Source of the DNA: Polytrichum commune
Taxonomy: Eukaryota; Streptophyta; Polytrichopsida; Polytrichales; Polytrichaceae
Reading direction: 5' to 3'
NCBI GenBank assembly: GCA_950295325.1
Contig: OX485807.1
Location: 6,886,501 to 6,950,500, forward strand
DNA length: 64,000 nt
The notes under the pieces: generated by a model
Databases searched by the model: none
Told to the model about the DNA's origin: nothing
The model's input: the letters and a program-made list of their open reading frames with translations, nothing else
In this document: positions 54,290 to 64,000 of the stretch, piece after piece
Layout of the letters: the number at the start of each line of letters is the position of its first letter
How positions within the stretch are numbered: position 1 is the first letter of the stretch
Translations under genes and position numbers: made by a program

Positions 54290-55880
54290 TGGGTATCAAA
54301 AATGCGGGTTATGATGGTGAGCCCGGGGTTTCCAAAAGGTTGTGAGGCTCAAATTGGAACAAGGATCATGTGCAAGTGGAATTTGACCATACCATTGGTT
54401 CAAATGACAATGGTGGGCATGAGGGTGGATTTGGTAAGGAAAATGGAGGAGTGCTTTGAAAAGGGCTCCCGCAAACCTCAAAAAACATTTGGGGCCTAGA
54501 ATACCGAAAGCACCCAAAACCTTGGAGGGCATTAATGTTGGATTGAAATTCCAATTCGAAATGCTTGGAAGGTATTGATGTTGGAATGAATTTGGTGCTA
54601 ATGAGGCACCCGGGGCCTCTTAAGGCCTATGTGCGCTATTCAAACGCACAAATGAAGGATACACCTAAAACGGACGAGCTTTCTAAGAAATGTATCCTTT
54701 TAGGTGGGGTTTTAAAAGCGGGTGGTGGATGCCTTGTTTAAGTCCCCAAGGCTTCTTGAGGACACGGTGGGGACCATCAAGTTTGCAAGAGCATTGAAGC
54801 CAATGATCCCAAAGAGAAGTTCGACAGCGCATCACCACAAGTGGCTTTAGCCAAAGTAGGTCCCAAAGAAATGAGTGCAAATTGTTTGGTCCATTTTACT
54901 TAGGCAAAACATGTTGGTGCCGCGGACGGAATGTTGAAAGGTGGCTTTATGCTTCCAAAGCAAATCATACTTGTGCCACGGACGGAATGTTGGGAGGTGG
55001 GTTTGTCCTACCAAGGCAATTCATGTTCGTGCCGCGGACGGAGTGTGGGAAGGTGGCTTTGTACTACCAAGGCAAAACATGTTTGTTTTGCGGACAAATT
55101 ATTAGAAATTGGTTTTGTGGCACCAAACCAATTTGTCCCGCGGACGAAATGTTTAAAGTTGGCTTTGCGGACCAAGCCAAGCCAAGTTGCCGAGGACCAA
55201 ATGTTGGACGATGGCTTTGTGGCCAAGGCTAGTAGCCTTAAGCCGAGGCCAAGTATTTTGTACCTTGAGGCTCAAATAAATGGGAGGTTTGTCTCATGGG
55301 TTGACAAAGAGTTAAGGCATTCTTTCATGACCCCAAAGCTCACAAGGGAGTTGGGGTTTGCCGATTGGTAGAGTGGTGAAGCCCACCAAGGTGTGGTTTG
55401 GAAAGGGCGAACCGCATGAGACAAAGGAGGCCGCGATGCATGTAACCTTTCAATGTGGGACATTGGAATTTTGTCAAAATTTCACACCATGTGAAATAGA
55501 TGAAATGCATGTCATTGTGAAGGCCGCCTTCTTTGAAACTCACATGATAGATGTGAGGTGCAAGCCGGTGTGCTTGCGGTGCATTATGATGTGTCATAAT
55601 GGCAAAGAATTGAAGTTCAAATTGACAAGGACTCATGTGGTAGGAGGATCTAAGTTGAATTTGGTCTTAATGGACCAAATGAAAAATAGAAAGCATAATG
55701 GTCGTGGTTCAATTGGAGCAACTCCAAGGAACGTATGGGGAGGCTAGGAAAGATGGGCCTCCCCTAAACAACATTGGTGTGATGTTGGTGAGATACAAGG
55801 ATGTATTCACCAATGTGTTGCCCAAAAAAAAATTACCGCCAAGGAATGAAAAATAACTTTGCTCAACGAGAGATTGAGTT
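54290..55880 (+). pseudogene. Element D gag, protease and N-terminal pol remnant
   Basis: The start ATGGGTATC matches the F gag start ATGGCTATC. The frame meets TGA at SKRL-stop where F has CGA (Arg), a CpG-type C-to-T change. Between FQFEMLG and GMNLVLMRH about 390 bp of gag present in F are missing. Zinc-knuckle sequence is absent and replaced by repeated AADGMLKGGF-like and PRTECWEVG-like motifs (about 54900-55200). Protease and linker remnants follow (55358-55747). At about 55815-55880 the text jumps from VFTNVLPK to EFLRYVVTKE, so the RT palm with its YVDD-type motif is missing. Confidence 0.75.
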
Positions 55881-56064
55881 CTTGAGGTATGTGGTGACAA
55901 AGGAAGTTGGTGGACGAACATGAAGAATGTCAAGGCAATCCAAAAGGATAATTGGCCCTTCATTCAAAAATGGCTTAGGTCATTTGTTGGCCTAGCCAAT
56001 TAGTACCACAACTTCATTCGAGAGTTTTCTAAGGTTGCTAGGACCTTATTCAACTTATTGAGGA

Positions 56065-56980
56065 AAATGGCTATCCCAAGAGTGGGATGAGCCTTGTCAC
56101 CAAGCCTTTGGGGGGCTCAAAAACAAGTTCTCTTCGCCGCCCGTGCTTAAGTTCGCGGACTTTGACAAACCTTTTGAGGTGCATACGGGGGCGAGTGACT
56201 TTAGCATTGGCGGATGTTGAGGTAAAATGGATGGCCATTGCATATAAGAGCATGAAGCTCGATGGTTGTCCGACCTTGTCCAACTTGTGCAAGAAATGGC
56301 TATCCCAAGAGTGGGATGAGCCTTGTTACCAAGTTTTTGAGGAGCTTAAGAGCAAGCTCTTTTCGCCGCCCGTGCTCAAGTTTGCGAAATTTGACAAACC
56401 TTTTGAGATGCATACGGGGGCGAGTGACTTTACCATTGGCGGATGTTGATCCAAGATGGATGCCCATTGCATATGGGAGCATTAAGCTTAAAGGGTGTCA
56501 AACCTTGTGCGACTTGTGAAAGAAATGGCTATCTTAAGAGTGGGATGAGCCTTGCCCCCAAAGTCTTTGGGGAGCTTAATACAAAGTCGTCTTTGCCACC
56601 CGTGTTCAAGTTCGCGGAGCCTGACAAACCTTTTGAGGTGAATACGGGGTGGCGAGTGACTTTGCCATTGGCGGATGGTTAATGTAAGATGGATGGCCAT
56701 TGCATATGAGAGCGTTAAGCTTGATGGTTATCCGACCTTATCCGACTTGTGAAAGAAATGGCTATCCCAAGAGTGGGATGAGCCTTGCCACCAAGTCTTT
56801 AGGGAGCTTGAGAGCAAGTGTTTTTAGACGCCCGTGCTCAAGTTCGCGGAGCTTGACAAACCTTTTGAGGTGCATACGGGGGTGAGTGGCTTTGCCAATG
56901 GTGGATTATGTGTAATTGGATGGCCATTGCATATGGGAGCATGAAGCTCGATGGTTGTCAAAGAAGACAACCAACTCATG
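56065..56980 (+). repeat. Element D RNase H tandem repeat, 4 units
   Basis: Unit starts near 56065, 56294, 56523 and 56756, spaced 229, 229 and 233 bp, as in the other elements. The rest of the RNase H domain (AVVHCLKMWQHYLG, then VVPDALSR) follows once from about 56983 to 57230. Confidence 0.85.
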
Positions 56981-57349
56981 ACAAAGAATTTCTTTGCCGT
57001 AGTGCATTGCTTGAAGATGTGGCAACACTATTTGGGGTTGCACAAAGCAAAGGTCTACATGGACAATGTGTCCTAAAAGAATTTTGACATTCAAGCGCAA
57101 GTGAGCGCCAAGTCATTGCGGTGGCATGATAGTTTGGCGCTTATGAAGGTGGATTTGGTCCACAAACCGGACCATGGAAATGTGGTGCCGGATGCGCTAA
57201 GTAGACCGGATGAGTTCCAAGCAATGAGAACCATCCAAACCTTGTGGCTAATGTGTGCCGGCGAAGGAAACTTGTGATGCAAGATACGGGAGGGGTAAAT
57301 TAACTACCCCGAGGCACAAAAGCTTTTAGGTGAGCTTCGCAAGAGCAAG

Positions 57350-58335
57350 GTGCTCAAAGAGGTTAAGTTGGTGGACGGATTGTTCAAGTGTAAGCAAAGT
57401 CGGGTGTATGTGCCTCAAGGCAAGTTGAGGCTATCGGTTTTGAAGGAAAAATGTGATAGTCCTATTGCCGGCCATAGAGGAGAAAGAAAAAACCGCCATA
57501 GAATGGTGTCATGGAGGTACCATTGGCGGTGCATAACGGAGGATATAACCCACTTTGTGAAGGCGTGAATAAAGTGCCAAATGAACCGAGCCTCTTACTA
57601 AAAGCAAGGCGGTTTCTTGCAACCGTGCCTATTCCGTCGGCGCCATGGCATAGTATGTGCATGGACTTGATCACAAGTTTGCCGGAGTCACATGGGTATG
57701 ATGCCATCTTGTTGATGGTAGAGTGGTTTGCCAAGTTGGCACACATGGTGCCGATTGTGGGAACCGCCACCGCGTTGGAGACCGCATAGCCTTTTTTCAA
57801 AGGATGGTTGAGGCACCACGGGTTGCCAAGAGTGATTGTGTGGGATCAAGATCCAAAGTTCACAAGTGCATTTTCAATGCATTTCTCTAAGGAGGTCGGA
57901 ATGAAACTAAGGTTTAGCACGGCCTTGCATTCCCAAATGAATGGGAAAGCGGAGCATGTGAATGGAGTCTTGAAGCAATACTTGAGGAACTTGGTGGGGG
58001 CGGACCAAGGAGATTGGGCGGACTATGTGGGTCGAGCGAAGTGTAATTGCAATGTAGCCACGCACTTGGCTACCAAGGGGTGGTCTTTCGTGGTGGCTTA
58101 TGGAGTGGATGCGCTCCAACCTATTAACCTAGCTCTCGAGGGGGCACATTCAACACTAGAGTTCAACCAAGATGGTGAGGACTTGGCCAAGGATGGTAAA
58201 CAAGTCTTGGAGATGACCAAGTTGTTGGTGGAGAAAGCCCGAAGGTGCTACGGAGAGCAAATCAATGCCGGAAGACGCGAAGTGGAGAATGAGGTGGGCC
58301 AAAAGGTGTTGTTGAATGTGAACAACTTCACTTAG
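57350..58335 (+). pseudogene. Element D integrase remnant
   Basis: Eroded HHCC region (57350-57568), part with the first catalytic Asp (around 57660-57789, MDLITSLPESHGYD), shared TAG stop after ETA (57787-57789), then the second half of the core (57808-58335) with WDQDPKFTS and QMNGKAEHVNG, so Asp and Glu are kept. Only the stop and the eroded zinc site prevent a product. Confidence 0.8.
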
Positions 58336-58767
58336 CCGGAAGGCCTCGCTCCAAAAGTTCATGTCCAAAATTGGAGCTTCGTTTTCCATTGTGGAACAAG
58401 TGTTCAAGGACATGTATAAGTTGGAATTACCGCCCGAGATCAAAGTGCATCCGACATTTCATGTCTCATTACGAAAGTCATTTTAGGACGACACCTTGTG
58501 GCCCGAACACAAGCAAGTGGTTAGGCCACGTCCCGACCTTGTGGACGTCATTTGGAACATCAGGTAGGAGGGTATCCTCAAGTGTAGGAAGCCCAAATGA
58601 AAAGGAAAGAAAATGTACAAAGGAGTACTTGGTGAAATGGTGAGGATACCATGAGAAAGAAACCGCTTGGGTGGCGGCAAGAGACATGGTGAACACCAAT
58701 GAATTGGTGAAGCACTTTGAAGAAACTAAGGCTAAGGATTCCAATAAAATGAAGCGTAGGCATTGAT
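58336..58767 (+). pseudogene. Element D integrase C-terminus and chromodomain
   Basis: After the integrase core come an SH3-like C-terminal remnant (KLELRFPLWN..., about 58360-58480) and a chromodomain: KEYLVKW, then TGA (58643 region), then GYHEKETAWVAARD and NELVKHFEE. The Trp and the acidic residues expected for methyl-lysine binding are recognisable. The TGA sits where chromoviruses usually have a basic or polar residue, again consistent with CGA to TGA. Confidence 0.7.
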
Positions 58768-59565
58768 GAGGACATCAATCTCCTTTAGTGGGGGAGAGAC
58801 GCTAGTAGCACACTTAGCTTCGAGGTTAATTACTCCACAACATGAACTTGTTCTTTGGCTTGAGGGAATAAAGTCCAAACTTTAGTGGTGCAAAGAGAAA
58901 AGTATGAGATGAGGTCCTAGTCTTGTACTTGTGCTTGGTTAATGGAAGAGGGGGAATAGACATGCCAAACTAGGTTGGGTAAGCCGAGTAATTGGGGGCC
59001 ATGGCTTGGAGGGGCCTTGGATAAAACCAAGAAACTTCTTAGTTGTGGGCTTGTCCGGGCGGGGACAAGGTGATGGCGCGTGCTCATAAAAGTGCTACCC
59101 GCGAGCTAACGAAAGTTGGCGCATGGGAGTCATGAACCCATGTCTCGAAAGAGCAAAGTGGGAACCGAGTCGGGCGGGACTTGGCATCACCCCCGTGCGA
59201 TCGAGGCGTGGCTTAACAATGGAAAGCCATCTCGGAGTTGCAACCGAGACAACTTAGTGGAAGCGTTGAGGTCTCGCCTAGATGTGTCACGTTAGGCTAG
59301 TGGAGCCTAACGGGGGAGGCCCCAAAGGAGGGGCAACCCAAGTGAGTCCCAAAGTAGGTGGGTCTAGTATAGGTTAGGTCCTTGGATGAGAGATCCAAGG
59401 TCGCTAACGGACCACCTAGGAACGACACCTTTGGGACCATGCCAAATTTGAAGATGCATTGTGGGGGTCGCGCCCTAAGGTAAACACAATGCCGCACCAT
59501 AGAGGATGGCAACTTGAGAATTGGTGTGCCGACTAAGAGTATAGTCGATGAGGGCATCGACTCCG
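58768..59565 (+). other. Element D 3' untranslated region
   Basis: About 800 bp between the chromodomain and the polypurine tract. Open frames exist but are not conserved as proteins among A, B and D. The nucleotide sequence itself is well conserved among the copies, including the part with GGCGTGGCTTAACAATGG. Its function is unknown. Confidence 0.6.
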
Positions 59566-59580
59566 TTTGGTGGGGGTGAG
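59566..59580 (+). other. Element D polypurine tract
   Basis: TTTGGTGGGGGTGAG directly before the 3' LTR, identical to the tracts of A and B. Confidence 0.78.
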
Positions 59581-60556
59581 TGTCGCGCACCTCTCCATAA
59601 GGAGTGGCCGAAACACCATGGGCACAAGGGGGACCCCGGAGTGACACCCGGGAATTGTGGCGCCATTGGTGAGAGGGCCCAAGTGATCCTAGTGTGGGTG
59701 AGGGCCCCGGGCGTTGGGAACGCCTCCCACACACGGAGACTAGGAGGCACAAGGGTAAGGCCATGAGCTATGCGTAGCTCATGGCGTGGTGATTCTAGAA
59801 TGCTCAAGAACACCTCCATCGGAGGTGTGAGCTAGGAGTTATGGCCATTTGAGTGGGGCGCTGTCCCGGGACAGCGCCCTGGTGCAGCAGTGCCTGGGAG
59901 TGACTCCCGGGACTGCCAAGGTTCAAAGAGGCATAACGTCCTCATAACGTGCCCAAATGGGGCAAGTGAGGAGTCCATCGGCATCTACGTGAAACGTAGA
60001 TGAAGATGGAGTGGTTGGTTGCTAGCCTCGGACATCATACAAGGAAGTTATGATGGTCTGAAGCTGCTAGAGGCTTCTTAGCCCAGCGGCTAAGGGAGAA
60101 TGTCCACTTGGCCCCAACTCTTGGTGGAGAGACAAGAGGTTGGTTGACGGTGTGGTAGGGGCCCCGCGTGAAGTCCTAGAGGCTTATATGGGTGAGGTGG
60201 TGTGGCCTCACCCACCCGAGGCCGAACGGCAAGGCCTCCATGGGCTTTGGCCTATTGTGAGGCCATAGTTGCCTAGTATGGTTCGGGTTGTTGTAGTGTT
60301 GCTCCGGCAACGCGATGATCAACATAGGATTGGACTTCCATGGATGGAAGTCCACATTGGGGAAATGGGTTACCGATTAAGGGGTGAGTCCCGAAAGCAA
60401 AGTAGGAGGGTTGGTTCCCTCCTATGAACTATTGGTCCGGGGTTAGAGGAGCTAACCATTAGCATGGCGGTATGCAAAGGGTTAGCCACTCGTAACCTTT
60501 GCTAGAATTGAAAATTGGCAAGATGGTCAAGGGGGGGGCTAGCAAGGGTTGCGACA
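59581..60556 (+). repeat. Element D 3' LTR
   Basis: 976 bp, followed by the TSD TATCA and then the GAGC that completes the primer binding site of element F. Confidence 0.95.
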
Positions 60557-60602
60557 TATCAGAGCATGGTTCTAGTATTTGAGCTAGCATTTTGAGGGAA
60601 AC

Positions 60603-62869
60603 ATGGCTATCAAACGTGGGGGTGACGATGGTGAGCCCGGGAATTCCAAAAAGTTGCGACGCTCAAAACGGAACAAAGATCATGCCCAAGAGGATGTTGA
60701 CCCCACCATTGATTCTAATGAAAATGGTGGGGATGATGGTGCAATGGGGGAGGAAGTGGAAGAATCATGTGAAAGGGATCCCGTAAACCTCGAAGAAAAT
60801 TTCGAGGCTAGAATACCAAATGCACCGGAAAACTTGGATGGTGGTGATGTTGGATTAAAGTTCCAACTCAAAATGCTTGAATTCATGAATTCTGTGAATC
60901 AAGAACTCAAGCATGGCAAGGATGAGAGGGCCCGACAAGACGAAATGATCAAGCTCCTCATGATGCAAGGCACTAGACCTTCTTCTTCAACAAAAAAATT
61001 GGTGAAGGTTAATATGCCAAGTATATTTTCGGGCCTTGGCAAGGCGAGGAAGGTGAAAGAATTTTTGTTGGAGATGGATAATTATTATGATGTCCAAAGG
61101 CCCGACGAGGACGATAAGGTCTCCATAGCGGTGACATTTCTAAAAGATCATGCGCTTCAATGGTGGACAAGCAAAAAGGAGCAAGAGCCCGAGGTGGCGG
61201 CAAGCTTGACTTTGTCGCAACCCTTGCTAGGTCCCTTAATAATCTTGCCAATTTTTCTATCTAGCAAAGGTTACGAGCGCTAACCCTTCGCATACCGCCA
61301 TGCTAATGGTTAGCTCCTCTTACCCCGGACCACATAGTTCATAGAAGGGGAACCAACCCTCCTACTTTGCTTTCGGGACTCACCCCTTAATCGGTAACCC
61401 ATTTCTTTGATGTGGACTTCCATCCATCGAAGTCCAATCCTATGTTGATCATCGTGTTGCCGGAGCAACACTACAACAACCCGAAGCATACTAGGCAACT
61501 ATGGCCTCACAATGGGCCAAAGCCCATGGAGGCCGTGCCGTTCGGCCTCGGGTGGGTGAGGCCACACCACCTCACCCATATAAGCCTCTAGGACTCTATG
61601 CGGGGCCCCTACCCCACTGTCAACCAACCTCTTGTCTCTCTACCAAGAGTTGGGGCCAAGTGGACATTTTCCCTTAGCCGCTGGGCCTAGAAGCCCCCAC
61701 AGCTTCAGACCATCATAACTTCCTTGTATGATGTCTGATCATAACAACCAACCACTCCATCCTCATCTACGCTTCACGTAGATGCCGATGGACTCCTCAC
61801 TTGCCCCATTCGGGCAAGTGGTGAGGAAGTTATGCCTGTTTGAACCTTGGCAGTCCCGGGAATCACTCCCAGGCACTGCTGGACCAGGGCGCTGTCCCGG
61901 GACAGCGCCCCACTCAAATGGCCATAACTCCTAGCTCACACCTCCGATTGAGATGTTCTTGAGCTTTCTAGAATCACCACGCCATGAGCTACGCATAGCT
62001 CTTGGCGTCACCCTCATGCCTCCTAGTCTCCGTGGGTGGGAGGCGTTCCCAACGCCCGGGGCCCTCACCCACACTAGGATCACTTGGGCCCTCTCACCAA
62101 TGGCGCCACAAGTCCCGGGTGTCACTCCGGGGTCCCCCTTGTGCCCATGGTGTTTCGGGCACTCCTCATGGAGAGGTGCGCGACAGACTTGGATCGGCTT
62201 CAAGGAATTGCTCGTTGATAGGTTCACGCCCGAATACCAAGAATTGCGGGAGGGAATGAACTTGGTGCAAATGAGGCACACGGGGTCTCTTAAGGCCTAC
62301 GTGCGCGATTTTTATGCCCAAATGAATGCGACACCTAAAATGGACGAATTCGCTAAGAAATGTATTTTCTTAGGTGGGCTACAAAAGTGGGTAGTAGACG
62401 CCTTGTTCAAGTTTCCGAAGCTTCCCGAAGACATGGCGGGGATCATTAAGATTGCGGAGAGAATTGAAGCCGATGCCCCCGAAAAGAAATCAAGCGGCCC
62501 CGTACAACAAGGCGGCTCGAGCCGAAATATGTCCCGAGGCAAGGAGCGCAAGAAGTTTGGGCCATCCAACCAATTCAAAGGACAAGCCGACGGGACAAAT
62601 GCCAACAAGGGTGGGCACCAAGGAGGAAAACCACCCAATGGCGGAATGAAAGGCGGCAACACGAAAAACAAACGGTGCCACAAATGTAGCAAATTTGGTC
62701 ATTTTCAAGCGGCGTGCCCCGATAACAAGGTGAGTGTCAAGGAAAATCGTGGTTGTACCGCCGACCAAATGCTAGAAGGTGGCTTTGTGGCCAAGGCTAG
62801 TAGCCTTAGGCCACGGCCAAGTCTTTTGTACCTTGAGGCCAAAATCGATGGTTGGAATGTCTCATGTTT
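60603..62869 (+). pseudogene. Element F gag and start of protease, interrupted by a solo LTR
   Basis: The ATG at 60603 opens a gag of at least 430 residues when the solo LTR (61213-62185) and one TSD copy are removed; the frame is continuous across it (AASLT to WIGFKELL). Features: acidic/basic N-terminus with a helical FMNSVNQELKHGKDE (about 94-108); retrotransposon gag domain (about 135-290) with HALQWW and LKAYVRDFYAQM; Gly/Lys/Asn-rich nucleocapsid-like region; CCHC knuckle C366-C369-H374-C379. Protease sequence begins (RPSLLYLEAKI, WNVSCF) and is cut by the LTR of element G right before the expected D-T/S-G. The protein was intact before these two insertions. Confidence 0.88.
61213..62185 (-). 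mobile_element. Solo LTR-1 in the gag of element F (TSD GACTT)
   Basis: A complete 973-bp LTR with perfect GACTT duplications at 61208-61212 and 62186-62190. Confidence 0.95.
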
Positions 62870-64000
62870 TGTCGCGCACCTCTCCATGAGGAGTGCCCGA
62901 AACACCATGGGCACAAGGGCGACCCCGGAGTGACACCCGGGACTTGTGGCGCCGTTGGTAAGAGGGCCCAAGTGATCCTAGTGTGGGTGAGGACCCTGGG
63001 CGTTGGGAACGCCTCCCACCCACGGAGACTAGGAGGCACAAGGGTAAGGCCATTAGCTATGCATGCTCATGGCGTGGTGATTCTAGAACGCTCAACAACA
63101 CCTCAATCGGAGGTGTGAGCTAGGAGTTATGGCCATTTGAGTGGGGCGCTGTCCCGGGACAGCGCCCTGGTCCAGCAGTGCCTGGGAGTGATTCCCGGGA
63201 CTGCCAAGGTTCAAAGAGGCATAACTTCCTCAAGAATTGCCCGAATGGGGCAAGTGAGGAGTTCATCGGCATCTACGTGAAGTGTAGATGAAGATGGAGT
63301 GGTTGGTTGTTGGAATCAGACATCATACTAGGAAGTTATGATGGTCTGAAGCTGCTGGGGGCTTCTAGGCCCAGCGGCTAAGGGAAAATGTCTACATGGC
63401 CCGAACTCTTGGTAGAGAGACAAGAGGTTTCTTGACGGTGAGGTAGGGCCCCGCGTAGAGTCCTAGAGGCTTATATGGGTGAGGTGGTGTGGCCTCACCC
63501 ACCCGAGGCCGAACGGCAAGGCCTCCATGGGCATTGGCCCAATGTGAGGCCATAGTTGCCTAGTATGGTTCGGGTTGTTGTAGTGTTGCTCCGGCAACGT
63601 GATGATCAACATAGGATTGGACTTCCATGGATGGAAGTCCACATCTAGGAATGGGTTACCGATTAAGGGGTGAGTCCCGAAAGCAAAGTAGGAGGGTTGG
63701 TTCCCTCCTATGAACTATAAGGTCCGGGGTAGGAGGAGCTAACCATTAGCAAGGCGGAATGCGAATGGTTAGCGCTCGTAACCTTTGCTAGAATTGAAAA
63801 TTGGCAAGATTGTCAAGGGGGGGCTAGCAAAGGTTGCGACACTTGGTATCAGAGCAGGGTTCCAATTTTTGAACTAGCACTTTGAGGGAAGCATGGCTAT
63901 CAAATAAGCGGGTTATGATGGTGACCCGGGATTTCCAAAAGGTTGTGAGGCTCAAATTGGAACAAAGATCATGTGTAAATGGAATTTGACCATACCTTTG
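62870..64000 (+). mobile_element. Element G: start of another chromovirus (5' LTR, PBS, gag start)
   Basis: Sense LTR-1 of 972 bp (62870-63841), primer binding site TGGTATCAGAGC (63844-63855), leader and gag start, then the window ends. The gag start has TAA at codon 5 (ATG GCT ATC AAA TAA) and the family TGA further on, so G belongs to the defective group. It is inserted in the protease-coding part of element F. Its far end is outside the window. Confidence 0.9.

Larger units (their letters stand above)
53262..60556 (+). mobile_element. Element D: complete, very young non-autonomous chromovirus (TSD TATCA)
   Basis: Two 976-bp LTRs (53262-54237 and 59581-60556) look identical on reading. The perfect TSD TATCA lies at 53257-53261 and 60557-60561. 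Primer binding site 54240-54251; polypurine tract 59566-59580; internal domain 5343 bp. The coding region is defective in the shared way: gag stop, gag deletion, no RT palm, four RNase H units, integrase TAG, chromodomain TGA. Near-identical LTRs together with dead genes mean the copy was moved by proteins from elsewhere. Confidence 0.95.
52316..64000 (+). mobile_element. Element F: diverged chromovirus with preserved gag, carrying D, a solo LTR and G
   Basis: A 936-bp LTR of a diverged subtype (52316-53251) is followed by a primer binding site that has been split by element D. After D the leader and gag resume (60562-61212), then a solo LTR, more gag and the protease start (62191-62869), then the LTR of element G. 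The rest of F lies outside the window. Its gag lacks the stop and deletion found in A-D, Z and G, so F represents a different, possibly autonomous, branch of the same superfamily. It is inserted in element E2. Confidence 0.85.

Noticed and set aside
1-64000. Bacterial or organellar origin
   Set aside because: No operons, ribosome binding sites, rRNA or organelle genes; the whole window is filled by plant-type LTR elements and spliced gene remnants.

Overview
The window looks like transposon-dense nuclear DNA of a land plant. The evidence is Ty3/gypsy elements with an initiator-Met-type primer binding site (TGGTATCAGAGC), a chromodomain-bearing integrase family, a Mutator-like transposase remnant with a SWIM zinc finger, and GT-AG introns with plant-like pyrimidine-rich acceptors. 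The unusual transposase and the unrecognised gene hint at a non-model, possibly non-seed lineage, but that is weak inference. There are no bacterial genes, rRNA, tRNA or CRISPR.

Nearly everything is nested insertions, which can be ordered from exact 5-bp target-site duplications (TSDs). From left to right: a degenerate MULE transposase gene (38334-41820) is interrupted by an unclassified element E1 on the minus strand (surviving pieces 1760-2392, 19230-19679, 26194-26389, 37532-38333). E1 was hit by chromovirus A (2393-19229, TSD CCTGC), chromovirus C (19680-25785) and a young Athila/Tat-like gypsy element (26390-37531, TSD GCCTC) that has an apparently intact 2079-residue gag-pol. Element A in turn holds a solo LTR (TSD AAAGA), a composite LTR (TSD CTTCA) that itself contains a solo LTR (TSD GTGAG), and complete element B (10187-17021, TSD GGGGA).

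From about 44.2 to 50.4 kb lies the only non-TE-like gene: a multi-exon, internally duplicated, unrecognised gene with broken reading frames, two minisatellites (one with long G runs) and a small foldback insertion. A second copy of element E (E2, 50459-52315) sits in one of its introns. E2 is broken by element F (52316 to beyond the window end), a diverged chromovirus with a well-preserved gag. F carries complete element D (53262-60556, TSD TATCA) inside its primer binding site, a solo LTR in gag (TSD GACTT), and the start of element G.

The most interesting pattern is in the chromovirus family A/B/C/D (with Z and G where visible). All copies share the same inactivating lesions: a gag stop, a gag deletion, loss of the reverse-transcriptase catalytic core, an integrase stop and a chromodomain stop. 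Yet copies such as B and D have nearly identical LTRs and perfect TSDs. This family therefore seems to have spread as a non-autonomous lineage using proteins supplied in trans, and element F is a candidate relative of the helper. These elements also carry a tandem expansion of an RNase H segment (about 229 bp per unit, not a multiple of three) whose copy number differs among elements (2, 4, 4 and 5).
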